NCBI GenBank assembly: GCA_001972305.1
Contig: BDDD01001612.1
Location: forward strand, 248,001 to 312,000
Reading direction: 5' to 3'
DNA: 64,000 nucleotides
From: Cephalotus follicularis
Taxonomy: Eukaryota > Streptophyta > Magnoliopsida > Oxalidales > Cephalotaceae
Shown: in pieces, positions 22,342-34,815 of the stretch
Position numbering within the stretch: position 1 is the first letter of the stretch
How the letters are laid out: each line of letters opens with the position of its first letter
Made by a program: the position numbers and the translations under genes
The notes under the pieces: generated by a model
What the model was told of the DNA's origin: nothing
The model's input: only the letters and a program-made list of their open reading frames with translations
Databases searched by the model: none

Positions 22342-23436
22342 TGATGTACAACACTCTGATCCATACCATATACCCTACCCTGAAAGGTAGGCATCGATGC
22401 CATAGGCTGCTTGCCACGATCTCTCCTTGCCACAGAAGGCGAGCTGGTGCTAGGACGGCCTTGATACTGCTGTCTAGAACCACTGCCTTACTGATAACTA
22501 ATACTCTGATTCTGTTGAGAACCTCCCTGAGATTGGCTTGAACTCTGCCCTGGCTGACTCCCTAAACCATATCTATCAAGAGGGCACTCCCTACCTATGT
22601 GATCAAAAGCTCCACATACCATGCATTTACCAGCTCTCCACCAACAATCATCCGATTTGTGGTTCGTGCATCCACAGTACCCACATGGATCAAAGGGAGC
22701 CTGACTTCAATCAATGGAAAGTCTAGAGAGGTCTCCCTGACTCCATTGCTGAGAATCCTGCCCTTTGCGCCTTTGTCGAGAACTCAAGCCTTTACTCCAC
22801 TGCTGTGACCCTCTGGACTGAACTTTCTGACTGGAAAAATCGAGTGGGCTGCCGACACTCTAATGCAAGCCACCCTGACCAGGACTTCTGTTCCCGGATC
22901 TATGGGACTTGTTACTAATCCCAGAACTCCTCCCTGAATGCCATCACGAAGAAGCAGGTCTGTTACGATCAGTCTGAATCCACAATTTACGCAACTCCTC
23001 TGCTAACGCCTCACTATCTCTGGCTCTGCTAGCCAACTCCACGAAAGATCTCAATCTGAGCGGCGCTAGCCTCTGTCTGATATCTGGTCTGAGGCCACCA
23101 AGAAATCTCTTAGCCTTTATTGTTTCTGTACCAACCATATGCAGAGCTGTCCTTGACAAATTTGGCTTCATATTGTGCTACCATCATACTGCCCTGAGTT
23201 AAGGCAAGAAATTCAGCCTCCCTCTTATCAACCTCAGCCTCTGGATAATACTGCTCATTGAACTCTGTTATGAACATATCCCATGAATTCCGTATCCCAT
23301 TTTCCTCCCATGAGGCAGCAGCCATGTTACACCAATGGACCCTGTAGCATAGATGTGGCAAAGACAACCTTCTCAGAATCTGAACATCTCAAGACTCAGA
23401 AGATCTTTTCCATTTGCATCAGCCATCTCTCAGCGG
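22342..23436 (-). pseudogene. E2 gag, truncated at its N-terminus
   Basis: Begins inside the capsid (ERWLMQMEKIF), continues ENGIRNSWDMFITEFNEQYY and FLGGLRPDIRQRLAPLRLR, then two zinc knuckles, CGYCGCTNHKSDDC and CMVCGAFDHIGREC, followed by a Ser/Gln-rich linker. Frameshift near 23170 and several stops. At 23436/23437 it is joined directly to LTR DNA, so the start of Gag, the leader and the primer site are deleted. Confidence 0.7.
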
Positions 23437-24477
23437 CTACAAGGCGTTAGGGAGGCTTCCTATGGAACCCAATTGAAGGGAAAACCATTTGGGATTGAAA
23501 ACAGTTGAAAACAGTGTGGTTCAGTTGAAACAGGGCACTAGGCGTCGACGCTTCCGTGCTAGGCATTGACGGTTAAGGAGCTATGCCCTAAGCGTTGACG
23601 CTTGCATTAAGCGTCATCAATTCATGTAACACATAAAGCGTCGACGGTTTGTCCATTTTTACTTTAAGCGTCGACAGGTTTCAATGTAAAAATCATCGGT
23701 TTACAAGATCAAAGTGTCGATGCTTATAGCCGAAACGTCGACGGTTTGACAGTACCAAGCAGTTCGCCGAATCCACTGAAAAATCCATTTTAAAACCATT
23801 TAAATCTGTTTAAAGTCCGATTCAAAGGTAGCTATAAGCCCCTAAGGTCGATAGCAAGTTAAAACCAACTTTAACCCTTCAGATCCATACCCATAACCCA
23901 TGAATCTAGAGAGAAAAGAAATTAGGCCTATAAACCTAAACTCTCAATTCTCTCTTTGATTACCATTTGAATCCGTTTTAAACCATGACAGATACCGTAA
24001 TCCATCCATCTAGCATGCATACAGCTATCCATAACCATACCATCATGCAAATCCATCAAAATATGGAGATAAAAGCATATGTAGAACCTACCTCAAATTA
24101 GCTGAGAACAAAGAATATGTTGCTTGGATCCTCAAACTGATTCTCCCTTCAGGTTCTACACGCTGCCACTATCCCAAAGACACATTCCTTGCTTGATTTC
24201 ACCCACTTTCACTCTCTAGTTCACTCACACACACTCTCTCTATTGGAAATGAGAAGTGAAAGAGCTTAGCCGCCTATATATAGAAATAGACTCCCTTTAG
24301 GAGAAAATCATCTAAGCCATGATCAGGTTCTACTGAACCTCCACTGCCCATAAATAGACATAGAAGTGGAAAATAGTGCATATCATATACAATCCATACC
24401 ATCCATCAATACAATATTGTGCAATGCCATATATAAACACATACAATTCCGTACATATTAAAGATCTGGGGCTTACA
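23437..24477 (-). repeat. E2 5' LTR, truncated
   Basis: Matches 14872-15949 of the 3' LTR (phrase GTTAGGGAGGCTTCCTATGG near the left edge) with scattered differences and a small gap. The part equivalent to 13593-14871 is missing. TATA box at 24275-24282. Confidence 0.85.
23541..23743. repeat. GTCGAC palindrome cluster in E2 5' LTR
   Basis: Counterpart of 14970-15227 with four intact cores (AGGCGTCGACGCTT, AAGCGTCGACGG, AAGCGTCGACAGG, AACGTCGACGG). The two copies have lost CpGs at different sites. Confidence 0.7.
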
Positions 24478-25059
24478 GGTAGATTCCTTGTTGCCTACTC
24501 ATATGTCTCCATGTATAAGCGACCATACCCAATTGACACCTGTATACACTCAGTGGTTAGGATTCGTATTTAAGTCTCATCATATGGCAGCTCAGGTCTA
24601 AGGACAACCTACACTGCTACAACGTAAGAACTTGTGTTTGACAAGTGAGTAAAACTCCATACAGGTGTTATTCTTGCGAGCCACTATTAGATGAACTCAT
24701 ATTCAATGAGCACCCACATACTTATCATAGCGGACTCTACACTTGTGACATTGAGACCAGTCATTCCCCTGCACTGGGATGATAAACATGTGACAGTTTA
24801 TCCGGAGTACTAACGTCCATGATTTTTAATCCTACAACTGCGAATATTTAAGAATAGAGCTTACTGAGGTTCTAAGTCTCACCCCAATGGTCTCATCAAT
24901 GATCTTAGTCCTCTATCTCTCTTCTAAGGACATTCATCAATACATTAATGTATATAGATGAACCGTTTGCCAGTTAAGTATTATAGATTGAATAAGATTG
25001 TCGTTAAGAAAATGCACATTACGGTAAACGCAATTGACTTGTAGGGCATATCTCCAACA
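24478..25059 (-). mobile_element. E3 right LTR, second segment
   Basis: Continues 13592. Phrases such as CCATACCCAATTGACACCTGTATAC and CACTTGTCAAACAC-type text match the left E3 LTR. On the minus strand it starts TGTTGGAGATATGCCC, again directly after a purine tract (GTGGGAGAT). Confidence 0.6.
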
Positions 25060-25689
25060 ATCTCCCACTTGCACAAAAGCCAACTGCGCTGTCGGTGACT
25101 TTCTACCTCTCACAATTACTATCCAACTATTGCAAAATCTTCCGCTTCGATATGACTTTAGTGACAGGATCTGCTGTTCAACATTTTAAACAGAATCTTA
25201 TCCTTATTTTATATATCAATTTCCAACGTTCTCTCTTACGTTATTGAAATGCTGCAAGAGGTATCATTTGAACTCTTCACATACATCCGATGGCAGTTAT
25301 ACTGTATCGCAACTTTGAAGTCAAAATTACCGAATCTGCAGTGCCAACTGTATTGAGACTCTATCAATATGCACTGCTTCATCTAATTACACCTGCAACT
25401 TCTTTCAATTAAAGTATTCCTCCCACTATGAGAAACACTCATTAAGTCACAAAATGTACAGTTGTTTATTCATTGTAACTTTGTAATGCTTGTAACAGTG
25501 TTGGTAACACTTACATAATAGGAAGCTATACTTAGAGCAATGCCTTTAACACTGGCAGTATTGCCTGTAAATCTCATTACAGTAAGTCTCACAATACTTG
25601 CAGCACTGCCTACATAACTAATAGTGTTGCGAACAATACCATATTTCAGTGTATGTCTAACAACATTTTAGCTACGCAAGAAATACTTG
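25060..25689 (-). pseudogene. Copia 3' internal end, heavily decayed
   Basis: The minus strand ends CAAGTGGGAGAT next to the LTR; upstream a broken frame reads ADPVTKVISKRKI, resembling the end of copia RNase H. The rest has no recognisable coding content. It is interrupted by E4 at 25690. Confidence 0.4.
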
Positions 25690-27097
25690 TGTAACACCCC
25701 CGATCTGTGGGAGTCGCCACAGGTGCATAATATAACTTAACATAACTAAACATACTAGAAAAGTTCATCTTTATTAAATACGTGATGGTTTAAAGCATAT
25801 CCAAAACATATAAAAACTGATCATAAACTAAAACTTATGCATAATCCGAAAGTCATAAATCAAATTAACGTATTGTTTATTAAACGGGTCACACTACGAC
25901 CACATAAACACAGAGGGATCAGCTCCTAGATGATCCTCAGACATATGGGAGTCACTCTCATCACACATTGCCCATTCGCTCATGATAACCTGCCCCATGG
26001 AAACAAAAACGCGGCTGAGCAAACCTCAGTACGGATATAGAATATAAATCAGTAAACGATATTTTAAAGCGAGAAGATTTCCAAAAGAACTTTAAAGCAG
26101 AAATCTTAAGCAATAAAATAATTTAAAACATACTTTGTAAATGCCCACGGCAAAACATATAAACAAAGTTCATAACTTTGAAACCATAAAGCATACCTTT
26201 CCAAAACATAGGATCCATAACTGAGCACCAAAACCCATAACATATCAGAAACACATAGTAGCAAGGGGTTCGCGACTCCCACATTGCCAAATGGAATTGC
26301 AGTGTACGACACTACACATACAATTCCCATATCCCAAAACATATCCCAAAAACATATAACTAGGATCGATCCATACGCCTCTATCACAAATCCTATCCAA
26401 GGATATCCCAGAGAGACGCCGTAAACAAATCACACCGTTACGGAAAGTGTCATGCCCCCGTGTCAGGCTCACATCATGCCTATGGTACCCCCATAGGTGG
26501 TTATAAAAGCTCAGTATTTCACCATTTCCAAAAACTTGATTTCATCAAATCATTTTAAAATATGTAGAAAGATTTCCCAAACATAATCATAAATCGTTCT
26601 CAAACGATATAAACACATGCTTTCATAATCGGAAAAATCAACTCATTTAATTTCACAATAAAGAGATGATTGTATAACATTTCGTAAACACATCATAACT
26701 GAATTCATAAAGTCAGAAATATTTACCTCATAAACTATCAAGTGACTTTATTTTCAAAATCCAAATATAATGGAGTTCATAAACCAAAAGGAAACATATT
26801 CATAAAACCGAATAATAACCCAAAACAAGAATACGTATTTATTCTCAAAACAGAATCGAATCAGTAAGAGTGTATCAAGGAATGAAAATTCGTACCTTGT
26901 GCGATCACAGATAAGCTTACGAATAACTGATAATTTAAAAGTCCCACGTAGCACAAAAAATCTATACAATACGAAAACATTCATATAACGGTCTAAAATT
27001 CATTTTGAGCATAAAACATAATCATACCGATGTTTAAAATAGACCCGGATCATCGGAAGAACAAACGGATGAAAACAGAAGTTTACAGGACAAACCA

Positions 27098-27310
27098 GCA
27101 GACTGTTTCAAGAATCCAGTCGACTAAACAAGGGGTGGCAGTCGACTACACAACAGGGCCAGTCGACTACACAACCTGGACATGCAAGCAGTCGACTGAA
27201 TCAGGGGTCTAGCCGACTACTCAACACAAGACAGTCGACTATTTGCACAAGGCAGTCAACTACTCAAACTCGACAGTCGACTGTTCATATGGGCAGTCGA
27301 CTGTTCTGGG
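27098..27310. repeat. CAGTCGACTG palindrome array in E4
   Basis: About nine motifs of the form CAGTCGACTG or CAGTCGACTAC in 210 bp, seven with an intact GTCGAC core. The arms are CA..TG rather than the GC..GC arms of E1 and E2. Confidence 0.75.
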
Positions 27311-27993
27311 CGACAGAAAAACAGAAATATGACAGTTTGGTGAAATCTTGCTGCCCAAACTCAATTCATTCAATACCAGGAAGCTACCAACACTTACAAG
27401 GACTCCATAGGGTATTAAAAACAACATCATAATACTGAATTCGAATTAGATACATTGACAACAATTATTTTTAAAGTGACAGAAAAACTTAAACCATGAC
27501 ATACAATTGCATAACTCCAATTCCGTCCATTTATGATGATCACATGTATCAAAACCAGATTATATGACACTTCCTAGGTGTCTACAGATTGCTATAAACA
27601 CAGACTTATTTGACAGGAAAGCAAGAAGGCAGAATGTAGGACAATTCCTTCTCTAGCAACCTATAACATTCGAATCCAATAGACAACAATATAAATCCAA
27701 TCATCATGACATAACAACATGGAAACCAACCTGATGGGTGTCAAAAACAGTTGCAGAAACACTAATTCGGATGACACAATGGCTGATCAAAAAGGAAAAT
27801 GAGAGGAAGACATCAAAAATTCAAAGCCTGCCAACTATACCAAACATTGCAAAAATGATTCCTACATTGAAACCATGAAGAAACTAACCTGATTGATGAA
27901 GCAAGAACACCAAAAACACAATGACTCTCCAATGGCAGGTTCGGTAGCAATCACAGCAAAGAGAGAGACGGCTGACACAATGACTTTGGCATA

Positions 27994-28001
27994 CATATAT
28001 A
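27994..28001 (-). promoter_or_regulatory. TATA-like box of E4
   Basis: TATATATG on the minus strand, about 480 bp inside the LTR start; the palindrome array lies downstream of it. Confidence 0.4.
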
Positions 28002-28084
28002 GCAAAAGGAGACCAAACGGGAAAGGATAGCAAAAAGGGAAAAACCAATCTGCTGGATAAGGAATAAGGGCTGATTTTCAGGGA

Positions 28085-28260
28085 GAAAAGAAGGAAAGAA
28101 ATAGAGTTGTGAGGGAGAGGGAGATTGGAGAGATAGAGATACGGGAGAGAGAGTTTGAGAGGGAGAGAGATGTCATGAAAGAGAGGGAGAGTTTGAGAGG
28201 AAAATAAAAGGAAATAAAAGAAAAAGGAAAATAAAGAAAAGGAAAAGAATAAAATAAAAG
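28085..28260. repeat. Polypurine stretch in E4
   Basis: Almost pure A/G on the plus strand (GAGAGGGAGA-type), pyrimidine-rich in element orientation. Counterparts in E5 at 31205-31440 and 38815-39060. Confidence 0.8.
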
Positions 28261-28475
28261 ATGGTATTTTAAAAGGCTTTTAAAAATTTGATTTGTGGGA
28301 TATATAATAATAATATGACTAATTTACCCAACAACAAAGTCCATACTAACAAGCCCAAAATTAAGGCTGGTATCAGTCAGCCAAAAAACATAAACCTAAC
28401 ATAAAACATACAAAAACATAAACGAAACAGATAAAACCCGTAAGAAAAATACGTACAGGCAAGCAGGGTATTACA

Positions 28476-28828
28476 ACTTGCATTACCTACAACCGTTGCA
28501 TTTTACATATAAATGTTAAACTTTTTAACATTATCAATATGTAATTTCTTGGGTCAAGCCAAGAATCTGATCGTCTCTAACTCTTAATATGCAGATCTGA
28601 CTCATAGATCAACATCCCATAATAATGTCAAGTGCTTACCCCAATGAATAAACTGACAAACTTTACCTTATTGACAACAGCATATTAATCCATTCTCATT
28701 TATCAATATGCAGTAATTACAACTCTTATAAAATCGAGTAAGTTACATACTCCCATTTTCTTCTTATATATATTTAGACCCCCTTTATGCTTACTTTAAT
28801 CTATCAAAAGATTTTAAGTGGAAAGCAT
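28476..28828. other. Decayed retroelement DNA between E4 and E5, no gene
   Basis: Continuation of the sequence broken at 25689. No recognisable domain. It continues beyond E5 at 39274. Confidence 0.35.
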
Positions 28829-30280
28829 TGTAACACCCTCGGACGGCGGGAGTCGTCACGGGTCATAACTGAATAGAACTTAAGCATAACATATCTTAAC
28901 TTAACATATCATACTGAACATAAGCATAACTTCATTAGGTAAAAACGTGGCAGTCATAACATAGCATAATTGAGAACTGATCATAAACTTAAAAACTTAA
29001 CATGTTCCAAAGTAAAATTCTGAAAACATAAACCAAAAGTAACTTATTGTTCACAGCCAATCCTAACAGAAAACCCAAAGGGATCACACTCCTAGAGGAT
29101 CCTGGACATATGGTGGTCATCTCTCAAATCACACTTTCCTCCGTTGCTCCTGATAACCTACCGCATGGAAACAAAAATGCGATTGAGCAAACCTCAACCC
29201 GAATAAAGAATGCAAAACAGTAAACGATAACTTAAAAGCAGTAAGATTTCAATAAAACTCATAGCAGAAATCTTGAGCAATAAAATAGGTTAACATCCTT
29301 GCAGTTAAAACCATAACTTTTAAAACATATACAAAACATAAATTTCATAAACACACACGCATACTGAGCCACATAACATATCATGTATCCAAAACATATA
29401 GATGGCAAGGGAGGCGCTAATTCCACATGCCCACTAGAATTGAAGAGAACGGCATTAGACAAGTTAATTCTCATTTCACATCATATCACATATTGCATAA
29501 CTCCACACATATTCCATAAACTAGAATCGATTCATACGCCTCTATCATACATAACGGATCCATAAATCCACCTCATGTGATTTATTCATAACACAGAGAG
29601 ACGTCGTAGTCTAATCACACAGCTATGGAAGTGTCATGTCCGCGTGCCAGGCCTACGACATGCCTATGGTACGCCCCATAGGTGGGTTCAACTGCTCAGT
29701 ATTTTATCATTTCGAAAGCATGAATTTATCAAAATCAATTTAATAACACGTAAAATATGCTATTTCGAAACATATTGTAAAATCGTTAACAAACGATATC
29801 ATTGCATACTTTTCATAAACGTAGCATCAACCCATTTATTTCTCACCATAAACGAGAAGATCATAACATATAACATACCATAACGTATCATAGCATAAGA
29901 ATAAAGTCAGGAACATTTAATTTCACAAAATGTCAAAACCAACTTTATTTTCGAAACATATCCAAACCATAAAGCATAACCGAGTCATAAAATCGAAAGA
30001 ACATATCATAGGAGTAAAACCGATTTTCGTTCATAAAACCAGATGGCCAAAGAACAGATATCTGTACCTTATGCGCTTATAGAAAAGACTCACGAAAAGA
30101 TTGTTAATTCAACTCTCCTTTGAAGCACAACAATCTAAAAGTCACAAAACCATGCATATAAGGGTCTGAGAAATATTAGAGACATAAAAAAGATTCATTA
30201 CAGTGTTTAGGAAAGACCCAGATTGATTCAGAGATCAAACGAATCAAAAAATTTGAAAATAGGAATTTTCTGAGCAAAAC

Positions 30281-30516
30281 AGCTGACTGTTACGGAGCTC
30301 CAGTCCATTGTTGGAAGCTTGGCAGCCGACTATGCAACAGGGCCAGTCAACTACACAAACTGGACTGCAAGCAGTCGACTGTGCATAACATGGCAGTCGA
30401 CTGATTCATGCAAATAGCCGACTACGCAACACCAGACAGTCGACTGTTTTCATAAGGCAGTCGACTGCATAACCAAACCAGCCGACTGTTTATAAGAACA
30501 GCCGACTGTCTTGGAC
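30281..30516. repeat. CAGTCGACTG palindrome array in E5 3' LTR
   Basis: About eleven motifs spaced roughly 20 bp, such as GCAGTCGACTGTG and ACAGTCGACTGTTTT, with decayed versions GCCGACTG and AGTCAACTAC. Four intact GTCGAC cores. Confidence 0.75.
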
Positions 30517-31204
30517 GACAGAACAACAGAAACTTAGAAATTTCAATGCAGAAACTGTCCAAGCTCAACTAACACCATACCAGAGACATATGAACATATA
30601 CACAAGACATTGTATGATGTTTAGATGACACAAAAACACAGAATTGACATAGAATACATAGACAGTGACTTAACTTCCAAAGAAAGAAACAAAGAAGGAA
30701 AGAACCTTGGAATATATGCATACATATAAGTCCAATTTTTTGTCCATTACCATTTACAGATATCAAAACCAAATTACAACAAGTCTATGATGTCTAAAAC
30801 ATGCTGACATGCTTAGGAATACAATGACAGAACATTTATGGGCAGAAATCAAAACTATAAAACATTAACAACAAAAGCAATTTATAACAATGTGGAAGTA
30901 ACCATCACAACAAAGATTACTAACCTGTAATGGTATTACCGACACTAAAAAACAGCAGAGAGAACACCACACAACAATTGTTAACCGGCTGTACATAGAG
31001 ACAAAAGAGAAGAGAAAACAAATACACAACTCAAAGCCTGCCAAAGAAAACATAACCAAGAGGACAACAAAAGAAAGATTACCTCTATCAATCTAACGAA
31101 ACAATTCCTTAAGAACCAAGACAGACTTCAACAGTGCAGAATTCGGCAGTGAGCAGTCCAAGAACGAATGGCACAACAAAAGGCATTGGCATTCTTAAAA
31201 CAGG

Positions 31205-31440
31205 AAAGAAAAGAGAGATTTGAGGAATAGATAAGGAAAGTGGAAGCAATTTGAGTTGGTTAAGGAGAAAAGAGACAGAGATTCGGGATTGAGATAGAGA
31301 TAGGAGAGAGAGACGAGTAGGAGAGGGAGGAAAAAAAAAAGAAAGAAAGAAAAAAGGAAAAAAAAGAAAAGAAAAGGAAAATAAGAAATTTTAAAATAAA
31401 AGAAAGGAAATAGAATTATAAAAGAGATAAAAATTTTTTA
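31205..31440. repeat. Polypurine stretch in E5 3' LTR
   Basis: Long A/G-rich run on the plus strand (GGAGAGAGAGACG, then AAAAGAAAGAAAG runs). Confidence 0.75.
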
Positions 31441-31657
31441 ATAAGTTTTAAAATAGTTATTTTTATCAAGAATTGACATAACATAATCCCAAGCATTCAC
31501 ATACCAACATATCCAAGGTTTAGGCTGGTATTAGACAGCCCAAAACACAAAGTCCCAATCAAAGGGCAAACGGACTTCCTATCAAAACGAATTAAAAGCC
31601 CAAACACAAACTGATAAAAGTCCGTAAAACATGCATACGAATAAACAGGGTATTACA

Positions 31658-31672
31658 TCCACCCCCCTTAAA
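31658..31672 (-). other. E5 polypurine tract
   Basis: On the minus strand AAGGGGGGTGGA abuts the LTR, preceded by the GGGACGAATT phrase typical of this lineage. Confidence 0.8.
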
Positions 31673-31708
31673 AGGAATTCGTCCCAAAATCATAAACATA
31701 AACATACC

Positions 31709-33010
31709 TTAAGCAAATAAGTGAGGGTATTGTTCCCAAATGTGCTCCTCCGACTTTCAAGTAGCTTCACGTTCGGGATGGTTCCTCCACAGAACTCTCA
31801 CAAAAGGAACGGTCTTGCTACGTGTAACCCGCTCCTGTCGATCAAGAATAGCCTCGGCCTCCTCATCACAAGATAGGTCCTCCCGAATACTGTCCAGAGG
31901 ATAGTGCACCACATGCAGGGGATGATACTGATAACACCTCAACAAAGGCACGCGGAACATGTTATGAATGTGCGCTAACTGCGGAGGCAGAGCTAACCGA
32001 TAAGCAACTGCGCCCACCTTTTCCAGAATTTCAAAAGGTCCAATATACCGTGGACTCAACTTTCCTTTCAGCCCGAAACGTCGGACTCCTTTCCAAGGTG
32101 AAACTTTCAAGAACACATGCTCACCTACTTTGAACTCTAAGTCCCTCCGATGTCTGTCCACATAACTCTTCTGTTGCGATTGAGCCTCTTTCAATCTCTC
32201 CCTTGCTATTGCCACTTTTTCAGTAGTGATCCGCACTAGCTAGGGTCCCTCGATAACCCGCTCTCCAACCTCATCCCAACATGTCGGAGCTCGACACTTC
32301 CTCCCATATAAAGCCTCAAATGGAGCCATACGAATGCTAGCATGTCAACTGTTGTTGTAGGCAAACTCCACTAAGCTCAAATACTCATCCCAGCTCCCAG
32401 TCCACTCCAAAGCACAGGACCTCAACATATCCTCCAAGGTCTGGATGGTCCTCTTAGCCTGCCCATCTGTCTGTGGATGGAAAGCTGTACTGTAACTGAG
32501 CCTAGTACGCCAAGCTTTTTGGAAACCTTTCCAAAACCGCGAAGTGAAGTGAGGATCCGTATCCAAAACAATGGATACCGGAGTCCCATGTAGTCTCGCT
32601 ATCTCCTATAGAAACACCTCAGCCAAACGATCCACCGAAAAGTCCGCTCGGATAGCGAAGAAGTGAGCCGATTTAGTCAATCGATCCACCACTGCCCAAA
32701 TAGCATCGTTCCTTCTGAAAATCCTTGGTAAACCCGTAACAAAGTCCATCGAAATGCTTTCCCATTTCCATACCGGAACTTCCAAGGGCTGTAACAAACC
32801 ACTGGCACGCTGGTGCTCAATCTTTACCTGCTGACAGATCAAACACCTCCCAACATACTCCGCTATATCCCTTTTCATTCCATCCCACCAGAAGTTCTTC
32901 TTCAAGTCTCTATACATTTTCGTAGAACCCGGATGTGTAGAAAATAGAGAACTGTGTGCCTCAGACAAAACAGCCTCTCTGATAGAAGAATCTGCCGGAA
33001 CTCACAACCG
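31709..33010 (-). pseudogene. E5 integrase with chromodomain-type tail
   Basis: HHCC zinc region (AHSSLFSTHPGSTKMYRDL ... CLICQQ), core with MDFVTGLPR and DTDPHFTSRFW. The third catalytic position reads TDGQAKRTIQ, where the conserved glutamate (GQxER) is lysine. Then EYLSLVEFAYNNS, VGEHVFLKVSPWKG, FEILEKVGAVAYRLALPP, and the tail FVRVLWRNHPEREAT, a stop where tryptophan is expected (31757-31759), KSEEHIWEQYPHLF. Other stops at 32606-32608 (TAG for Gln), 32345-32347 and near 32237. It cannot encode active integrase. Confidence 0.8.
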
Positions 33011-33169
33011 ACTACCCAACCATATCACACCATGCTCATCCATACGGAACTCTGACTGCTTACCATTTTCAACATTCTGGACTAAGGCCCAAAGCTCACC
33101 ATCGTCACTCTGAGTTGTCTTAATCTGAGATATAAGAGTAGGCTCTACATTCATTGCAGCAAGAAAAAC

Positions 33170-33724
33170 TTAAGAACCCTGAACATACATATTCAAGTCC
33201 AACTGCTCCATATCGGCTATCAACTGCGGCTGAGTAAGCAAAGCCGCTATACTCTCAGAACTCTTTCTACTCAGAGCATCAACTATCACGTTTGCTTTAC
33301 CAGGGTGGTACTGAATATTCAAATCATAATCTTTAAGAAGTTCCAACCACCTTCTGTGACGCATGTTCAACTCTTTCTATGTAAAGATGTACTTGAGACT
33401 CTTATGATCGGTAAAGACGTCACTAGTTTCTCTGTACAAATAGTGCCTCCAGATCTTCAACGCAAACACCACTGCTGCCAACTCGAGATCGTGTGTAGGA
33501 TAGTTCACTTCATAAGGCTTCAACTGTCTCAAAGCATAAGCTATCACATGACCGTGCTGTATTAGAACACACCCCAAACCTTTCTTAGAAGCATCACTGT
33601 AAATCTGGTATCCACCCGACCCAGACCGTAACCGAAGAATAGGTGCCGACACAAGACCATTCTTCAATTTCTCAAAGCTTGCTTCCCGTTCTTCATTCAA
33701 CTCAAACTTAGCTCCCTTTCTCAT
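33170..33724 (-). pseudogene. E5 RNase H
   Basis: [37 protein letters not shown] and [11 protein letters not shown] give the catalytic Asp, Glu and Asp; then [19 protein letters not shown] stop at 33377-33379 replaces the glutamine that E2 retains (FSQKDL). The frame ends in a TAA before VFLAAMN. Confidence 0.8.
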
Positions 33725-33727
33725 AAG

Positions 33728-34815
33728 CTATGTCAATGGTAAGGCTATGGAAGAAAAGCCTTCCACGAACCCCCTATAGTATCCAACTAAACCTAAGAAA
33801 CTCCTACTCTCAGTCACTGTGGTGGGTCTCGGCCATTTGGTAATAGCCTCAACTTTAGCAGGATCCACACCAATCCCTTCAACCGTAACCACATGTCCCA
33901 AAAACGCCACCTGTTCCAACCAGAACTCACACTTTGAAAACTTCGCGTATAGTTGGTTCTTCCTCAGAATACCCAGAACTATACGTAGCTGTTCTTTATG
34001 CTCTTCCTTCGACTTGGAATACACAAGGATATCATCAATGAACACAATACAAACTGATCCAAGAACTCATGAAATACCCAATTCATCAGATCCATGAAGA
34101 CTGTCGGTGCATTAGACAGCACAAACAGCATTACCAGAAACTCATAATGCCCATACCGTGTACAGAAAGCAGTCTTGGGTATGTCTTCATCTTTCACTCA
34201 CAGCTGATGATATCCAGATCTTAAATCGATCTTAGAAAAATACCGAGCACCTTGGAGTTGATCAAATAAGTCATCAATCCGATGTAGATGGTATTTATTC
34301 CGAATAGTAATCCGATTCAGCTCCCTGTAGTCTATACATAGCCTCATCGAACCGTCCTTCTTCTTCACAAAAAGAACAGGAGCACCCCATGGCAAAACAC
34401 TAGGCCGGATGAAACCCCGATCCAACAGCTCTTGCATACGCTCTTTCAATTCTTGCAATTCAAGTGGTGCCATCCTATACGATGCTTTAGACAAAGGTGC
34501 CGCTCCAGGAATGAGTTCGATGGTAAACTCCACTTCCCGTTGCAGTGGCAAACCCGGTAACTCCTCCGGAAACACATTAGAAAATTCTCTAACCAAAGGA
34601 TAGTCTTCAATGCGACGCTCAACCTTTGAGATATCCTTCACAACAGCTAAGAAAACCTCGGCTCCCTTAGCCACCAACTTCCGAGCCTTTAGAGTAGAAA
34701 TAACCTTCACTTCTTTTCTCGGCTGTGAACCCTCATAAATAAAATCAGGTCTATCCACATCCCCAAATAGAATCCTCCGAGCGTGACAGTCAATCGTAGC
34801 CCGATGGTGAACCAA
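33728..34815 (-). pseudogene. E5 reverse transcriptase
   Basis: In order: [64 protein letters not shown], a TGA stop at 34198-34200, [13 protein letters not shown], then a one-base deletion near 34048 that shifts frame just before [11 protein letters not shown] (the active site), QVAFLGHVV and [18 protein letters not shown] ends it at 33728-33730. Apart from these lesions the sequence is well conserved. Confidence 0.85.

Larger units (their letters stand above)
13593..24477 (-). mobile_element. E2: Tekay/Del-like Ty3/gypsy element
   Basis: Left edge TGTCACACCCC, right edge GGCTTACA, flanked by GGTAA (13588-13592) and GGTAG (24478-24482), a one-mismatch 5-bp target duplication. Minus-strand order: truncated 5' LTR, gag, protease and reverse transcriptase, [solo LTR insertion], RNase H, integrase with chromodomain-type tail, purine tract, 3' LTR. 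Several stops and frameshifts inactivate it. The 5' LTR lacks its distal half, the primer site and the Gag start. Confidence 0.85.
25690..28475 (-). mobile_element. E4: solo LTR related to E5
   Basis: Starts TGTAACACCCCCGAT and ends GGGTATTACA, with ACTTG on both sides (25685-25689 and 28476-28480). Many phrases are shared with the E5 LTRs (for example GATAACCTGCC-CATGGAAACAAAA and GCTGAGCAAACCTCA), in the same orientation but clearly more diverged. No internal region. Small open frames inside are chance frames. Confidence 0.8.
28829..31657 (-). repeat. E5 3' LTR (2829 bp)
   Basis: Plus-strand start TGTAACACCCTCGGACGG, end GGGTATTACA. It contains the palindrome array (30281-30516) and a polypurine stretch (31205-31440). 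Several short open frames inside recur at the same place in the partner LTR; they reflect repeat identity, not genes. Confidence 0.9.

Noticed and set aside
27098-27310. Palindrome array as a CRISPR or satellite array
   Set aside because: Eukaryotic LTR context; units are 10-12 bp with irregular spacing and no spacer-repeat structure.
29259-29474. Cysteine-rich frames repeated at 36846-37061 as duplicated small genes
   Set aside because: They lie at equivalent positions in the two E5 LTRs; the duplication is the LTR pair, and neither shows a domain or codon constraint.
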